Notes under the pieces: model-generated
The model's database searches: none
The model's input: the letters and a program-made list of their open reading frames with translations, nothing else
What the model was told of the DNA's origin: nothing
Program-made: the position numbers and the translations under genes
Assembly: GCA_903919975.1 (NCBI GenBank)
Contig: CAIXKE010000013.1
Coordinates: forward strand, 62,001-126,000
Source of the DNA: Akkermansiaceae bacterium
GTDB lineage: Bacteria > Verrucomicrobiota > Verrucomicrobiia > Verrucomicrobiales > Akkermansiaceae
Direction of reading: 5' to 3'
Length of the DNA: 64,000 nucleotides
Shown here: one piece after another, positions 26,928 through 36,439 of the stretch
How positions within the stretch are numbered: position 1 is the stretch's first letter
How the letters are laid out: every line of letters starts with the position of its first letter

Positions 26928-29542
26928 GGGCTTGCTTCGAGAGCTATGTTAGGGCTTTCGGCGGGTTCTATTTCTTCGGCGGACTTCAGCGGCCTACGTC
27001 CCGGCCCGATTTCACGCATGCGGCAGTGGCTGCGCCAGAGCGCCCATGGCCCGAGAATGGAGCCCCCGATCTCGGTGGCAAGAAGCCTCCACGGATACGA
27101 GCCTCTGCCGCGCAGGCGCTGCCAACCGCGATGCGCGAGAGAACGCGGCAACTCCACGAGAATGCGCATGAGTGCCCGCCGATCACGATATTTCATGTAG
27201 GTGAGCAAGTGATAGGCCACATGGCCCTTGGAGTAGGCAAAGATTTGCCGCTGGAGTTCACCCCCGGACACACGGTGGTGATGCCAGGCAATGGCACCTG
27301 GATCATATATGATGGCGCCTCCCGCCCGCAGAATCTGATAGAACATCATCGTGTCCTCACCGACTCCGGCAGGAACGCCCGCCCCGAGGGTTTCCAGAAA
27401 CGCCCCGATCTCTGGATGGCTGAAAATGGAGGATCGGAACGCGACGTTTCCACTCCCTCCGATCCACCAGGTGGGGGCCGCACGCCGATGCCACTGATAG
27501 AACCACGGCGTGTCGAATTCCTTGCGGCTGAAGCCTCGGCAGAAGCCCCCGTATTTCTCGAAATCACGCTCGGCCGTCGTCTCCAAGCTGGCGGCGAGTG
27601 TGTTGCCGGTGACGGCGAACACATCCGCCCGTGAAAATGGCTCGACCAGGCGAACAAGCCAGTCTGGCGACACCTCCATGTCATCATCGGTCATCGCGAT
27701 GATTTCGCCATTCGCCGCCGATACACCGGCATTGCGGGCGCATGACGAACCGGGCCGATCTTCCGCGATGAGCCGCACACCGGGAAATTCTTGCACCACT
27801 GTTGACGCGCTGTTTGCGGCAGGGCGGTTGTCCACTACGATGATTTCGACACGTCCTCCATAACGAAGGGTTTGCAGGGATCGCAGGCACCGGCGCAGCG
27901 ATTCGGGACGGTTGCAGGTGGCGATGATGATACTGACCGAAGGCTCAGCTGCAGCGGGATCCACCGAGTCGCCAACCTGAAGAAGCTGACCCAGTTCGGC
28001 ATGAAACTCGGCCCAAGCCAAACTCGCGTCAAGACGAGGGGAAACGATGAGTTGCCCGAACCAGCTGGCGATCATATCCGCGAGACGCCAAATGCTAACA
28101 GGCGCTCCCAGAGTCGGAATCCGGGCCCGACCCAGCGGACGACCGCGCCAGCAGACGATCACGTCGAGCGCCTCGCATTGCACGCCTTCGTGAAGCACAC
28201 GCAATGGCATGTCCACATCCACTAGCACCAACCCGATTTTCCGCAGCTTGGACACGTTGTCCGGCTCGATTCGAAACACATCAGGCCGAGCCGACTCGTC
28301 GGGCACGATTGCCTTGCGGGCACGCCGATATCCGCCGCGGCCATCAATGAAACCTTTGATCTCGGCCTTGACCAAATCCCCCGGAAAGCGGTCCGGACAC
28401 CATGCGGAACCAACCCATCTCGCCAGCGCCCAATGACGCCACCACCAGCGCGACAAGCGCTGGATCGCAAGCCAATCCTTTGGAAAATCAGACGCCTCGC
28501 GTTCTAGAAAACACCGCGTGGCATAGCCATAATTATACAAAAGTCCCCGCAGTTCGCCCATCGTCCGGCGATGGCGGTGACGGACAACAGCGCTGGGCTC
28601 ATAAAGACAAAGCCATCCGGACCGAAGCATGCGGAAGAAAATTTCGTGGTCACCACCGCCGCGCGTCGGCGTACCCACATCAAGGGCGGGATCAAACAGG
28701 CCGATCTCGTCAAAAACCACGCGCCGCATTGCCATATTCGCACCCGCACCCAAGCGTCCCGCGCCAACCATCTCCCAAGGCATGGCCGCAGCCCGCTTCA
28801 GTTGCATGTAATGGCGAGCGCATCCACGGCCGAATCCACCGTAACGTTCGAACCATACCTGAGCGGGAGTTTCCTGTTCCGCCGGTTCAATAAAACCCGT
28901 CACAAGACCTAGCGAAGGATCCGCGGCAAACGCGCTGCCTAACGCGGCGATCCAACCGCGGTCCGCCACCACATCGTCATCGGTAAACGCGATCACCTCA
29001 CCCTTGGCTTCCCGAATCGCCCGATTCCGCGCATGGTCAAGTCCCGGAGTATCCTCACGGATATAACGAAACTGCGGGAATTTCTCTCTTACCAGGCGCT
29101 CGGTGGCATCCGTCGCCGGTGCGTTGTCGATCACGAGCACCTCAAGCGGTTCGGACGATTGTGCTGCTAGATATTCAAGACAAATCGCAAGATCGTCTGC
29201 CCGATCCCGGGTGCAAACAGCGATCGAAATCTCGGGGCTCTTCCCTTCAGACACAGGCACAGGCACATGCCAATAATCCGAAATGGCAACTTTTTCACCA
29301 ATGCCCCCGCGCAGCAGCGCCCGCCGTGCCACCTCCCTCAGGAAGACGGCTGGAAAGTTCTCCGCCGTCTGCTTTTTCACATCCGCGGCCCGCACATGGC
29401 CGGCCACCACCGGTATCGCCAGCACACCGATTGGGGCATCCTTCCAGCGCACAAGCACCCTGGCGGATTTAACATCCGGCGCAACGGTGATGTCATCGTT
29501 CGTAGTGATTTCAAAATCGAGGGGTTTGATTGGAAGCAACAT
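26924..29542 (-). CDS. Tandem two-domain family 2 glycosyltransferase
   Basis: This 872-residue protein contains two GT-A (GT2) domains. The first starts near residue 120 (PEISIAVCTRDRADDLAICL) with TDDD at about 186-189. The second starts near residue 530 (PSVSIIIATCNRPESLRRCL) with TDDD near 617. Each is preceded by a module of about 90 residues that looks related. In the first it holds VRWKDAPIGVLAIPV; in the second VCWRGRPLGRARIPTLG. The architecture is thus [module-GT2]x2, suggesting duplication and fusion. It probably adds two sugars or polymerises a disaccharide repeat for the Wzm/Wzt exporter, whose genes follow with an ATGA overlap. Confidence 0.85.
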   Translation of the reverse strand: MLLPIKPLDFEITTNDDITVAPDVKSARVLVRWKDAPIGVLAIPVVAGHVRAADVKKQTAENFPAVFLREVARRALLRGGIGEKVAISDYWHVPVPVSEGKSPEISIAVCTRDRADDLAICLEYLAAQSSEPLEVLVIDNAPATDATERLVREKFPQFRYIREDTPGLDHARNRAIREAKGEVIAFTDDDVVADRGWIAALGSAFAADPSLGLVTGFIEPAEQETPAQVWFERYGGFGRGCARHYMQLKRAAAMPWEMVGAGRLGAGANMAMRRVVFDEIGLFDPALDVGTPTRGGGDHEIFFRMLRSGWLCLYEPSAVVRHRHRRTMGELRGLLYNYGYATRCFLEREASDFPKDWLAIQRLSRWWWRHWALARWVGSAWCPDRFPGDLVKAEIKGFIDGRGGYRRARKAIVPDESARPDVFRIEPDNVSKLRKIGLVLVDVDMPLRVLHEGVQCEALDVIVCWRGRPLGRARIPTLGAPVSIWRLADMIASWFGQLIVSPRLDASLAWAEFHAELGQLLQVGDSVDPAAAEPSVSIIIATCNRPESLRRCLRSLQTLRYGGRVEIIVVDNRPAANSASTVVQEFPGVRLIAEDRPGSSCARNAGVSAANGEIIAMTDDDMEVSPDWLVRLVEPFSRADVFAVTGNTLAASLETTAERDFEKYGGFCRGFSRKEFDTPWFYQWHRRAAPTWWIGGSGNVAFRSSIFSHPEIGAFLETLGAGVPAGVGEDTMMFYQILRAGGAIIYDPGAIAWHHHRVSGGELQRQIFAYSKGHVAYHLLTYMKYRDRRALMRILVELPRSLAHRGWQRLRGRGSYPWRLLATEIGGSILGPWALWRSHCRMREIGPGRRPLKSAEEIEPAESPNIALEASP

Positions 29543-29586
29543 ATGATTGGGAAAAAATAATTGTTAGTAATGCTTATAATTTTTTG

Positions 29587-30645
29587 TTAAGATTTCTCAT
29601 CGACAACCTGCGTCCAGCGCCGCTGCTGAATTCGCTCAAATAGCGTAACGCTGGCAGACGGAGAGGAAACGCTTGAACCAGTCTCGAAACTTTTTTCACG
29701 TCTCTTGAACGCCTTCTTGAGCCAATCACCGGCGGCCAGCCAAATGACGCTCTTGATCATGAGGCTATGCAGATGCCAATTCAAAAGCACCACGGGATCG
29801 GCGGCGATCGATCGAGAGACTGCGGCGAGACAACCTTTGAAATCGCGAGATCCATAACTCTTGGAAACAAGATACGACTGAAAATGACCCTCGGACCAAC
29901 GGAATAGAGCTTCAGGCAGATGATTGTTTCTCTGCCGCGCCCGCTCCAGCACGAGTCGATATGAAGCCGACATGCCGCCAGTCTCCGAACTCATGCAGGA
30001 TCTAACCTGCCGATAGCTGACAAGAACTTCCGGCACGAGACCCACTTGCCAGTGTTCGGAGATACGAATCGAAAGATCCCAATCCTCACAGCCCTGAACG
30101 CCGCCTTGCTCTGCTTTAGTTAGGTAAAATCCGGTGGTGGCGAGAGCTTCGGCACGCAACAGAGGCACGCTTGCATTTCCGAGAAAATTCCTCAAAATGA
30201 TTGCGCTTAGAAAATCTCCTTCAATCATAAAGGCTGGATAGCAATAGGATGAATTTCCACCCTCGTCGATCTGACGGGACCAGCAATAGATCATCGCGGT
30301 TTTTTCCCCACACTGCCTTATGCGGGAAACTTGTTTCTCCAACTTGCCCGGTTCCCATAGATCGTCAGCATCAAGTGGCGCGATAAACTCTCCGCGAGCC
30401 GATCGGATTCCCGTATTGCGCGCAGCGCCCACCCCTCCATTCTGCCGATACACCACCCGGATTCGAGGATCATGGATCGCGAATCTCTCGACAATCCCAG
30501 GTGTATCGTCCACCGAACCATCATCAACAACGATGATCTCAATCTCCCTCAAAGTCTGACACTGAACAGAGCAAAGCGTGGCTCCTATCCATCGGGATGC
30601 ATTATACGCCGGTATAACTACCGAAACAACTGGCCGGGCACTCAT
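29587..30645 (-). CDS. Family 2 glycosyltransferase
   Basis: This 352-residue GT-A enzyme begins with VVSVVIPAYNASRWIGATL. The nucleotide-binding acidic motif is VVDDGSVDDT near residue 40, and the D-x-D-type motif is LDADD near 91-95. A long C-terminal region of about 150 residues lacks recognisable motifs and probably selects the acceptor. Substrate cannot be told from sequence. It lies 44 bp upstream of the tandem glycosyltransferase gene. Confidence 0.85.
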   Translation of the reverse strand: MSARPVVSVVIPAYNASRWIGATLCSVQCQTLREIEIIVVDDGSVDDTPGIVERFAIHDPRIRVVYRQNGGVGAARNTGIRSARGEFIAPLDADDLWEPGKLEKQVSRIRQCGEKTAMIYCWSRQIDEGGNSSYCYPAFMIEGDFLSAIILRNFLGNASVPLLRAEALATTGFYLTKAEQGGVQGCEDWDLSIRISEHWQVGLVPEVLVSYRQVRSCMSSETGGMSASYRLVLERARQRNNHLPEALFRWSEGHFQSYLVSKSYGSRDFKGCLAAVSRSIAADPVVLLNWHLHSLMIKSVIWLAAGDWLKKAFKRREKSFETGSSVSSPSASVTLFERIQQRRWTQVVDEKS

Positions 30646-30725
30646 CGTGTCATCAATGATTTGAATTCAAAACGGCCACATCTCACATTTTCGCAATCAA
30701 GTTCCGAATTTCCGCACTAGTTATG

Positions 30726-31688
30726 TTAGATGCCGGCGCTTTCGGCCACATCGGAACCTCGCCAGTTAGAACCTGTTATATACTCATGCACGGCGTCATC
30801 CCAATGTCGGGGCTGGATGCCAATTCTACGGGAAAATTTCGCGGTATTCAGCGAGCTGTTCCGGGGACGATGCGCAACAAATGCGGAAACAGAATCCAAG
30901 GGGACTCCACCGATTTCGCCGACTATGACCGGATGACCTGAAGCGCGGGCCGTATCAATGCAAAACTGCCCCCACTCTTGCCAGCTGCAAGGACTGGAAT
31001 TACACAAGTGGAATATTCCCCCGGCCGAACCGGCTGCCTCACCAAACACCAGCATAGTCATCCAGCTGACGAGATCGAGAGTATAACTTGGACAAGCAAT
31101 CTTATCGGCTGGCAACATCACACTTGAACAGGAACATGCCTGATCGACGATCCACTCCGGAAAGGCGCGCCTCCCCGGACCGAACACCCATGACACCCTC
31201 ACAATAAGATTGGTCTCCGACGTATCAATTACGTAATCCTCGCCCTTGAGCTTCGATTCTCCATAAACACTGATCGGACCGGGCTTGTCGGTTTCGAGAT
31301 ATGGCAACTCCGTATTGCCATCAAAAACCATGTCGGTACTGACATAGGTCATATGCGCCCCTTTTCTCGCCGAAATTTCAGCGATCCGTCCAGCAGCCGC
31401 GGCATTGACCGCGAATGCTTCTTGCTTGTGGGTCTCGCAGTAGTCGACCCCGGTTAAGGCAGCGGTGAGAAAGAGAAATTCGTAATCCAGCGCCTCAAGG
31501 GTATCAGAGATGGAACTTTCGGACGCGAGGTTCAACTGCCCGCGACCCAATGGAATGACCGTGTGATCATGTTTCAGAAACCCGAAAAGCGCGCTTCCCA
31601 AACGCCCGTCAGAACCCACCAGCACAACCCGTGCGGGACTTTTTCGTGCTTCGGCTTCTCCCATCCATTCATTGCCGGTGAGTTTCAT
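30726..31688 (-). CDS. rmlD: dTDP-4-dehydrorhamnose reductase (RmlD-like)
   Basis: This 320-residue SDR protein has VVLVGSDGRLGSALFGFL (about residues 21-38) as the NADPH-binding region, VSTDMVFDG as the counterpart of the RmlD block T-D-Y-V-F-D-G, and YGESKLKGE with the catalytic Tyr and Lys. It would complete dTDP-L-rhamnose synthesis. It is separated from rmlB/rmlA/rmlC-like by five genes. The first 18 residues look like an extension. Confidence 0.85.
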   Translation of the reverse strand: MKLTGNEWMGEAEARKSPARVVLVGSDGRLGSALFGFLKHDHTVIPLGRGQLNLASESSISDTLEALDYEFLFLTAALTGVDYCETHKQEAFAVNAAAAGRIAEISARKGAHMTYVSTDMVFDGNTELPYLETDKPGPISVYGESKLKGEDYVIDTSETNLIVRVSWVFGPGRRAFPEWIVDQACSCSSVMLPADKIACPSYTLDLVSWMTMLVFGEAAGSAGGIFHLCNSSPCSWQEWGQFCIDTARASGHPVIVGEIGGVPLDSVSAFVAHRPRNSSLNTAKFSRRIGIQPRHWDDAVHEYITGSNWRGSDVAESAGI

Positions 31689-31696
31689 CGATCAAT

Positions 31697-32695
31697 TTAT
31701 TCCAGATGCTGTACCAGAAATTCTTTCGGGTCGCCGGCAGGATTCTGAGCCGCCACGTGCAAGAGGTTTCTCCTCCGGAGTGCCCGGCGTTCGTAGTTTC
31801 GCGGTCTTCGTGATTCTTCAATGTAGCGCATCAGACTTTCGATACGGGCGAGGTAGCTCATTTCCCAGGCCGGGCAGCCTTCGGCTTCCGGACGTGCGCT
31901 GCGGCTCAGCAGGCGACGCAGGATTAACTTGAATCTAACTATGATGGCATGCAACGTGGGGCAGGGGACCGGTGAGTGCTCCCAGTGATATGCCAGATAG
32001 GCCCGGGTAAGCCCGTAACGGGCCGCAGCTGCCAGCCAACACGAACGTGTGAGCCTCGATGGATCAGGATGATGGGTGACGAAGGTGTCGTGCACCGCTC
32101 GGATGCGCAGCCCGGCCTCTTTCATTTGCATCCAGAGAAGCGTTTCCTCTCCGAATCCTGATGCGCCCGGGCCTAACTCTTCATCAAATGCATCGATTTT
32201 ATCAAAAACGGATCGATGAATTCCCATGCTGGCTCCAACTAGCTCTGGACACTCCGTCCCAAGCACTGGCACGTCGGCAAGCCAGATTCTGTGCATGTGA
32301 GTCTGCCATGAGCGGCGGAGTTCCGGGCTGAGTAGAATGCGGCCGGCAACCGCCTCACAGCGCTTCTCAAGAAGCGGACGGACCATGCACTCCAACCAGT
32401 TAGAAGCGGGCTCGACGTCATCGTCGGTGAAGAGCAGCGCCTCTCCTCTGGCTACTGCCAACGCCGTGTTCTGCGCCCGACACTTACCAGGATGTGCCTC
32501 GAAAACATAGCGGATATCAATGGTCGAGTGGCGGGCATTATTGACCACTATCGCCGTTTCATCGGTGGATCCGTTATCCACCACAATCAATTCCACGCTC
32601 CAGCCATCCGGCGCTTTCACCGACTGGAAAGCATGAAGAGTGCGTTCAAGCGTGGCGGCCCTATTGCGTGTGCAAATGATGATGGAGCATTCCAT
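31697..32695 (-). CDS. Family 2 glycosyltransferase
   Basis: This 332-residue protein starts at the core strand (MECSIIICTRNRAATLERTL). It carries VVDNGSTDET near residue 41 and the metal-binding LFTDDDVEP near 92. EETLLWMQMKEAGLRIR is the usual catalytic-base region of the fold. It lies 8 bp upstream of rmlD and 11 bp downstream of the LhgO-like gene, so it is in the same transcription unit. Confidence 0.88.
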   Translation of the reverse strand: MECSIIICTRNRAATLERTLHAFQSVKAPDGWSVELIVVDNGSTDETAIVVNNARHSTIDIRYVFEAHPGKCRAQNTALAVARGEALLFTDDDVEPASNWLECMVRPLLEKRCEAVAGRILLSPELRRSWQTHMHRIWLADVPVLGTECPELVGASMGIHRSVFDKIDAFDEELGPGASGFGEETLLWMQMKEAGLRIRAVHDTFVTHHPDPSRLTRSCWLAAAARYGLTRAYLAYHWEHSPVPCPTLHAIIVRFKLILRRLLSRSARPEAEGCPAWEMSYLARIESLMRYIEESRRPRNYERRALRRRNLLHVAAQNPAGDPKEFLVQHLE

Positions 32696-32706
32696 TTTGC
32701 ATTCAT

Positions 32707-33897
32707 CTAAGCAACCTGATCCACAATCGATTTTCCGATCTCGAGCGCGGCCGTTGCGGCAGGCGAAGGCGCATTGCAGACATGCAGCGCACGATCGCCT
32801 TTGACGATGAGAAAATCATCGACCAATTTACCGTTTGCTAACAACGCTTGGGCTCTGACCCCCGCTTTACATGGAACTAGATCCTCGGAACGGATTTCGG
32901 GGATTAACTGTTGGAGACTGTGCACGAAGGCGGACTTGAAAAATGACCGATGCATTTCTTTGAGTCCTTCGCCTAGGTTCCTGCTGATGAGTTTCCAGAA
33001 TCCGGGGAACGCCATCGTCTCGGTGAAATCGCGCAGGTTGAAATCTGACTTGTGGTAGCCCTCGCGTTTCAGCGCGAGCACAGCATTCGGCCCGGCATGC
33101 ACAGAACCATCGATCATCTTCGTGAAATGGACTCCGAGAAACGGGAAGTCGGGATTGGGCACTGGATAGATCAGTGTGTTAACCAGATGTCTTTTTTCCG
33201 GTACCAATTCGAAATACTCGCCTCGAAATGGAACAATTCTTGCCTCTGGATCGACACCCGCTATCCGTGCCACTCGATCACTGTAAAGACCCGCACAGTT
33301 GATGACAAACCGTCCCTGATAGTCGCCATTGGAGGTTTCAACAGTCTGAACAGAAATGCCTGTCTTGAAAGAATTTACTTCGCATCCAAATTCAATCATC
33401 CCACCTCCTGCAACAAACAACTCGCCGATCTTTCGGGAAACCAAGCTATAATCCGTGATTCCGGTAGTCGGAACCTTGACTCCTGCAAGACAACTCACAT
33501 ACGGCTCGATGTCCCGCACTTCTTCCGCAGTGATTCTTGCAACAGGCAGACCGTTCTGGACCCCACGATCCAAGAGATTCTGCAATATCGGCAACTCGGA
33601 ATAGCGTGTCGCTACGATCACCTTTCCACACACATTATGTGGAATACCATGATCGCGGCAGAATTCGACCATCGACTTGGTCCCGGCTCGTGCGAAACCC
33701 GCCTTGAAACTACCTGGTTTGTAGTAGATACCGGAATGAATAACACCACTATTGCGCCCAGTTTGATGCAGGGAGAGATCGACTTCTTTCTCCAATAAAG
33801 CGATACGCGCAGCCGGGAAGCGACGGCCTAATATCATTGCCGTTGCCAGACCGACAATGCCGCCTCCGATAATCAGGTAGTCATATATACTTTTCAT
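32707..33897 (-). CDS. lhgO: LhgO-like FAD-dependent 2-hydroxyacid oxidase
   Basis: This 396-residue flavoprotein matches L-2-hydroxyglutarate oxidase/dehydrogenase (DAO superfamily). The FAD dinucleotide motif is GGGIVG at residues 11-16. HQTGRNSGVIHSGIYYKPGS near residue 45 is the LhgO hallmark. The C-terminus has the AGVRAQALL and CNAPSPAATAALEIG blocks. LhgO normally recycles L-2-hydroxyglutarate, but here the gene is embedded between methyltransferase and glycosyltransferase genes. A role oxidising a sugar-linked or acyl 2-hydroxyacid in polysaccharide synthesis is possible but inferred from position only. Confidence 0.88.
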   Translation of the reverse strand: MKSIYDYLIIGGGIVGLATAMILGRRFPAARIALLEKEVDLSLHQTGRNSGVIHSGIYYKPGSFKAGFARAGTKSMVEFCRDHGIPHNVCGKVIVATRYSELPILQNLLDRGVQNGLPVARITAEEVRDIEPYVSCLAGVKVPTTGITDYSLVSRKIGELFVAGGGMIEFGCEVNSFKTGISVQTVETSNGDYQGRFVINCAGLYSDRVARIAGVDPEARIVPFRGEYFELVPEKRHLVNTLIYPVPNPDFPFLGVHFTKMIDGSVHAGPNAVLALKREGYHKSDFNLRDFTETMAFPGFWKLISRNLGEGLKEMHRSFFKSAFVHSLQQLIPEIRSEDLVPCKAGVRAQALLANGKLVDDFLIVKGDRALHVCNAPSPAATAALEIGKSIVDQVA

Positions 33898-33933
33898 CTG
33901 ATTGTGTAATATTCGTGTCCGGCACCACTTAAT

Positions 33934-35124
33934 TCAAGCATCTATCACCGATGCATTGATCTTCATTTCATCCAATTCCTGTTCCACCTCGCGTTTATAA
34001 ATCGGATTCATCAAAATAACAGCACCAGGCTGGTAATCTTCTAGAATCTCAGGAGCTACAATCTCCTGGCCCGATCCAGGAATATACAATCCCTGCTTGC
34101 TTGGATTAATATCGACGACAAGCGTAATAGTTTCATTCACGGGCAGCATATTAAGAAAACTAACTGTCTTTGCACCGCCGCCCCAGATTACAGCCCGCGT
34201 CTTGTCCGTTCTCCATAAGTCAAGACGCTCAATCCACGGCCTCGAACGGGCGGAGACATTGAGCGAAAATGCATCCACGGATTCGGCCAGTTCGGATGTT
34301 TTCACGCTGTAGACAGATTTTTCCCGACCATCTCTTTCCTCTATCGATATCCGCGCTTCGATCGATAAAAACTGCCCACCGAAGGATTCCTCCAGACGGA
34401 TCACATCAAAGCCCGCACGTTTGAATACGTATGCGAGAGATTCTCTACTGAAGTAATTGCAGTGTTCGTAAATGACATCCCAGACCGAAAGTTCGTTAAG
34501 AATGAATCGGACATTGGGAACCTCAAAATAGACAATCACATTCCGATTTCCATTGATCATCCGATGCACAATCGCGAGAAAATCCGCTGGATTCTCGATA
34601 TGTTCGAAAACGTGCCGGCAGCATACTAGGTCTCCAGTTTTAGAAGCATGATTATCACCATAAAAGTCTTTATGATATTCGATACTTCCTCTCCCTGAGT
34701 GCCGGACTCGCTCACCCACGTAACTCGGATCGAACCCAACCCCGGAGTTTGCTCCCTCTTCACAGAGCAAAGAAAGAAAATGTCCTTTGCCGCATCCTAT
34801 TTCCAGCACTCGCTTATTGACGATCCCGTAGGTATGAATCAATCGGCGGGCGAGATCCCGAACGTATTCCCTGAACACCGAAGAGTGATCGAGCGAGTTC
34901 TCATAGCGCTGCGAATACTCCAGCAGACCCGCATCAAAACTACTGTTCCAGATGAATCCACACGCAGGGCAGAACATGAGATCAAGCCGACCCTTCACAC
35001 ATCCAATTGCCTGCCTTCGGCTGGGATATTGAACCCCAATAGAAACCGGCATATTCCCGATCTCGAAGAAGCTCCTCGATTTCATCCCCGAACAAACCGG
35101 ACACTTCATTGCGCTGATTGACAT
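33934..35124 (-). CDS. SAM-dependent methyltransferase with C-methyltransferase architecture (paralogue 1)
   Basis: This 396-residue protein has an N-terminal zinc-binding pattern (Cys8/Cys11 and Cys52/Cys55), a class I methyltransferase core with [11 protein letters not shown] at 107-117, and a C-terminal domain with AVIWGGGAKTVSFL and VDINPSKQGLYIPGSG. These three parts are those of nucleotide-sugar C-methyltransferases such as TylCIII and TcaB9. The active-site segment reads VIYEHCNYFS, keeping Glu-His but not the full Y-H-E-H. It is closely related in layout to the next upstream gene. Substrate is unknown. Confidence 0.78.
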   Translation of the reverse strand: MSISAMKCPVCSGMKSRSFFEIGNMPVSIGVQYPSRRQAIGCVKGRLDLMFCPACGFIWNSSFDAGLLEYSQRYENSLDHSSVFREYVRDLARRLIHTYGIVNKRVLEIGCGKGHFLSLLCEEGANSGVGFDPSYVGERVRHSGRGSIEYHKDFYGDNHASKTGDLVCCRHVFEHIENPADFLAIVHRMINGNRNVIVYFEVPNVRFILNELSVWDVIYEHCNYFSRESLAYVFKRAGFDVIRLEESFGGQFLSIEARISIEERDGREKSVYSVKTSELAESVDAFSLNVSARSRPWIERLDLWRTDKTRAVIWGGGAKTVSFLNMLPVNETITLVVDINPSKQGLYIPGSGQEIVAPEILEDYQPGAVILMNPIYKREVEQELDEMKINASVIDA

Positions 35125-35167
35125 TCTTTTTCCCCGGTTTGCAGAACCCCGACTTTCACACCGTCGC

Positions 35168-36439
35168 TTAAACGGCCAGTATTTGCGGGGTCAACCGCAT
35201 GCTTTCCAACATTTTACGGACTTCTTCCTGATAAACCGGATTCATGAGAATCACGCAGTCAGGATTAAAATCCCGGAGGTCTTCGGGATTTCTAACCGCA
35301 TGTCCCGAACCTGGGACAAACTTCCCGTGTTTGTGTGGATTGATGTCCACCACGAAGTCAATTTGATCGTTCAGTCCAAGTGTAGTAATGAATGAGACGG
35401 CCTTTGATCCACCGCCCCACATGACCACCCGCTTTCCTTGGGATTGCATCCAGTTAAGACGGGATATCCAGCTTTCCCTTAGGTCCCGAAATCGTTCGGG
35501 AAAATCCGCCACCGCATTCGCAATGTCATCGAGGTCCGCTTCAACGTCGAGTGGCAATTGCCCACCGTCGTTTGACGGGCATCCCGCGATCACAATATAT
35601 TGTCCGTCGTATTCGAGTTCTAATTCCAAAAGATCGAAACCATGTTTGCGAAAGAGTCGAGCGAGCGAACCCGTTGTGAAATAGGAGCAGTGCTCATAGT
35701 AAATATCCCAGAATGCGGCCTCACGGAGCACACGATGGACATCCGGTAATTCGAAAAGCAACAGGGTGTCTTTTTTATCACCTATTGTACGACGGACGGT
35801 TCGCATGAACTCGCTTGTCGGTGAAATGTGTTCGAGGGTGTGGCGGCAACATACGACATCCGCTGACAGATGAGTATGGCGCTCGCCATAAAGGGCCTGA
35901 ATGAACCTCAGCCGTGATGCAACAGGAGAATCCAGTCGTTCCGGGATGAAGGCTGGATCGATACCGATGCCTTCAGCCATTCCCATTTCAACCAATAGTG
36001 CCAGAAACTCTCCCTTCCCACAGCCGATCTCGAGCACTGTCCGCCCACGGAGTTGATACTGTTGTATCCAGCGTTCCGCGAGACTTCTGGCGAAGGTATT
36101 GAACGTGGGCGAGAAGCCCTGCGACTCTTCGCAAGCCATGGAATACTCATGAACTGATGGATCAAAAACGGTATTTGAAATAAATCCACAGTCCGGACAA
36201 AAGCCGAGTTTGAGATCCCGGCGCGGATAACCTAGCGCCCGTTCCCGCGTAGGCATCAACAATACGGAATGAACCGGGATCTCTTTGATCTCATAGAATA
36301 TCGTCATCACACCCGTTTCACAGTTCGGGCAGATGCTGGATTCATTTGATGAAGTGTTCACGGAAATATTTTTCTCTGAAAATGATAGATTATTAAACGA
36401 TTTGGACATCTGGAATCGGGATGATAAACTTCCCTCCAC
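35168..36439 (-). CDS. SAM-dependent methyltransferase with C-methyltransferase architecture (paralogue 2)
   Basis: This 423-residue protein is a paralogue of the downstream neighbour. The zinc-binding cysteines are Cys37/Cys40 and Cys81/Cys84, [11 protein letters not shown] is near residue 143, and [13 protein letters not shown] is the active-site segment. The C-terminal domain has [15 protein letters not shown] and [16 protein letters not shown]. The longest frame overlaps the upstream gene by 47 bp. An internal ATG at 36409 ([10 protein letters not shown]) would cut the overlap to 17 bp and is a plausible start. The first 30 residues are not conserved. Confidence 0.76.
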   Translation of the reverse strand: MEGSLSSRFQMSKSFNNLSFSEKNISVNTSSNESSICPNCETGVMTIFYEIKEIPVHSVLLMPTRERALGYPRRDLKLGFCPDCGFISNTVFDPSVHEYSMACEESQGFSPTFNTFARSLAERWIQQYQLRGRTVLEIGCGKGEFLALLVEMGMAEGIGIDPAFIPERLDSPVASRLRFIQALYGERHTHLSADVVCCRHTLEHISPTSEFMRTVRRTIGDKKDTLLLFELPDVHRVLREAAFWDIYYEHCSYFTTGSLARLFRKHGFDLLELELEYDGQYIVIAGCPSNDGGQLPLDVEADLDDIANAVADFPERFRDLRESWISRLNWMQSQGKRVVMWGGGSKAVSFITTLGLNDQIDFVVDINPHKHGKFVPGSGHAVRNPEDLRDFNPDCVILMNPVYQEEVRKMLESMRLTPQILAV

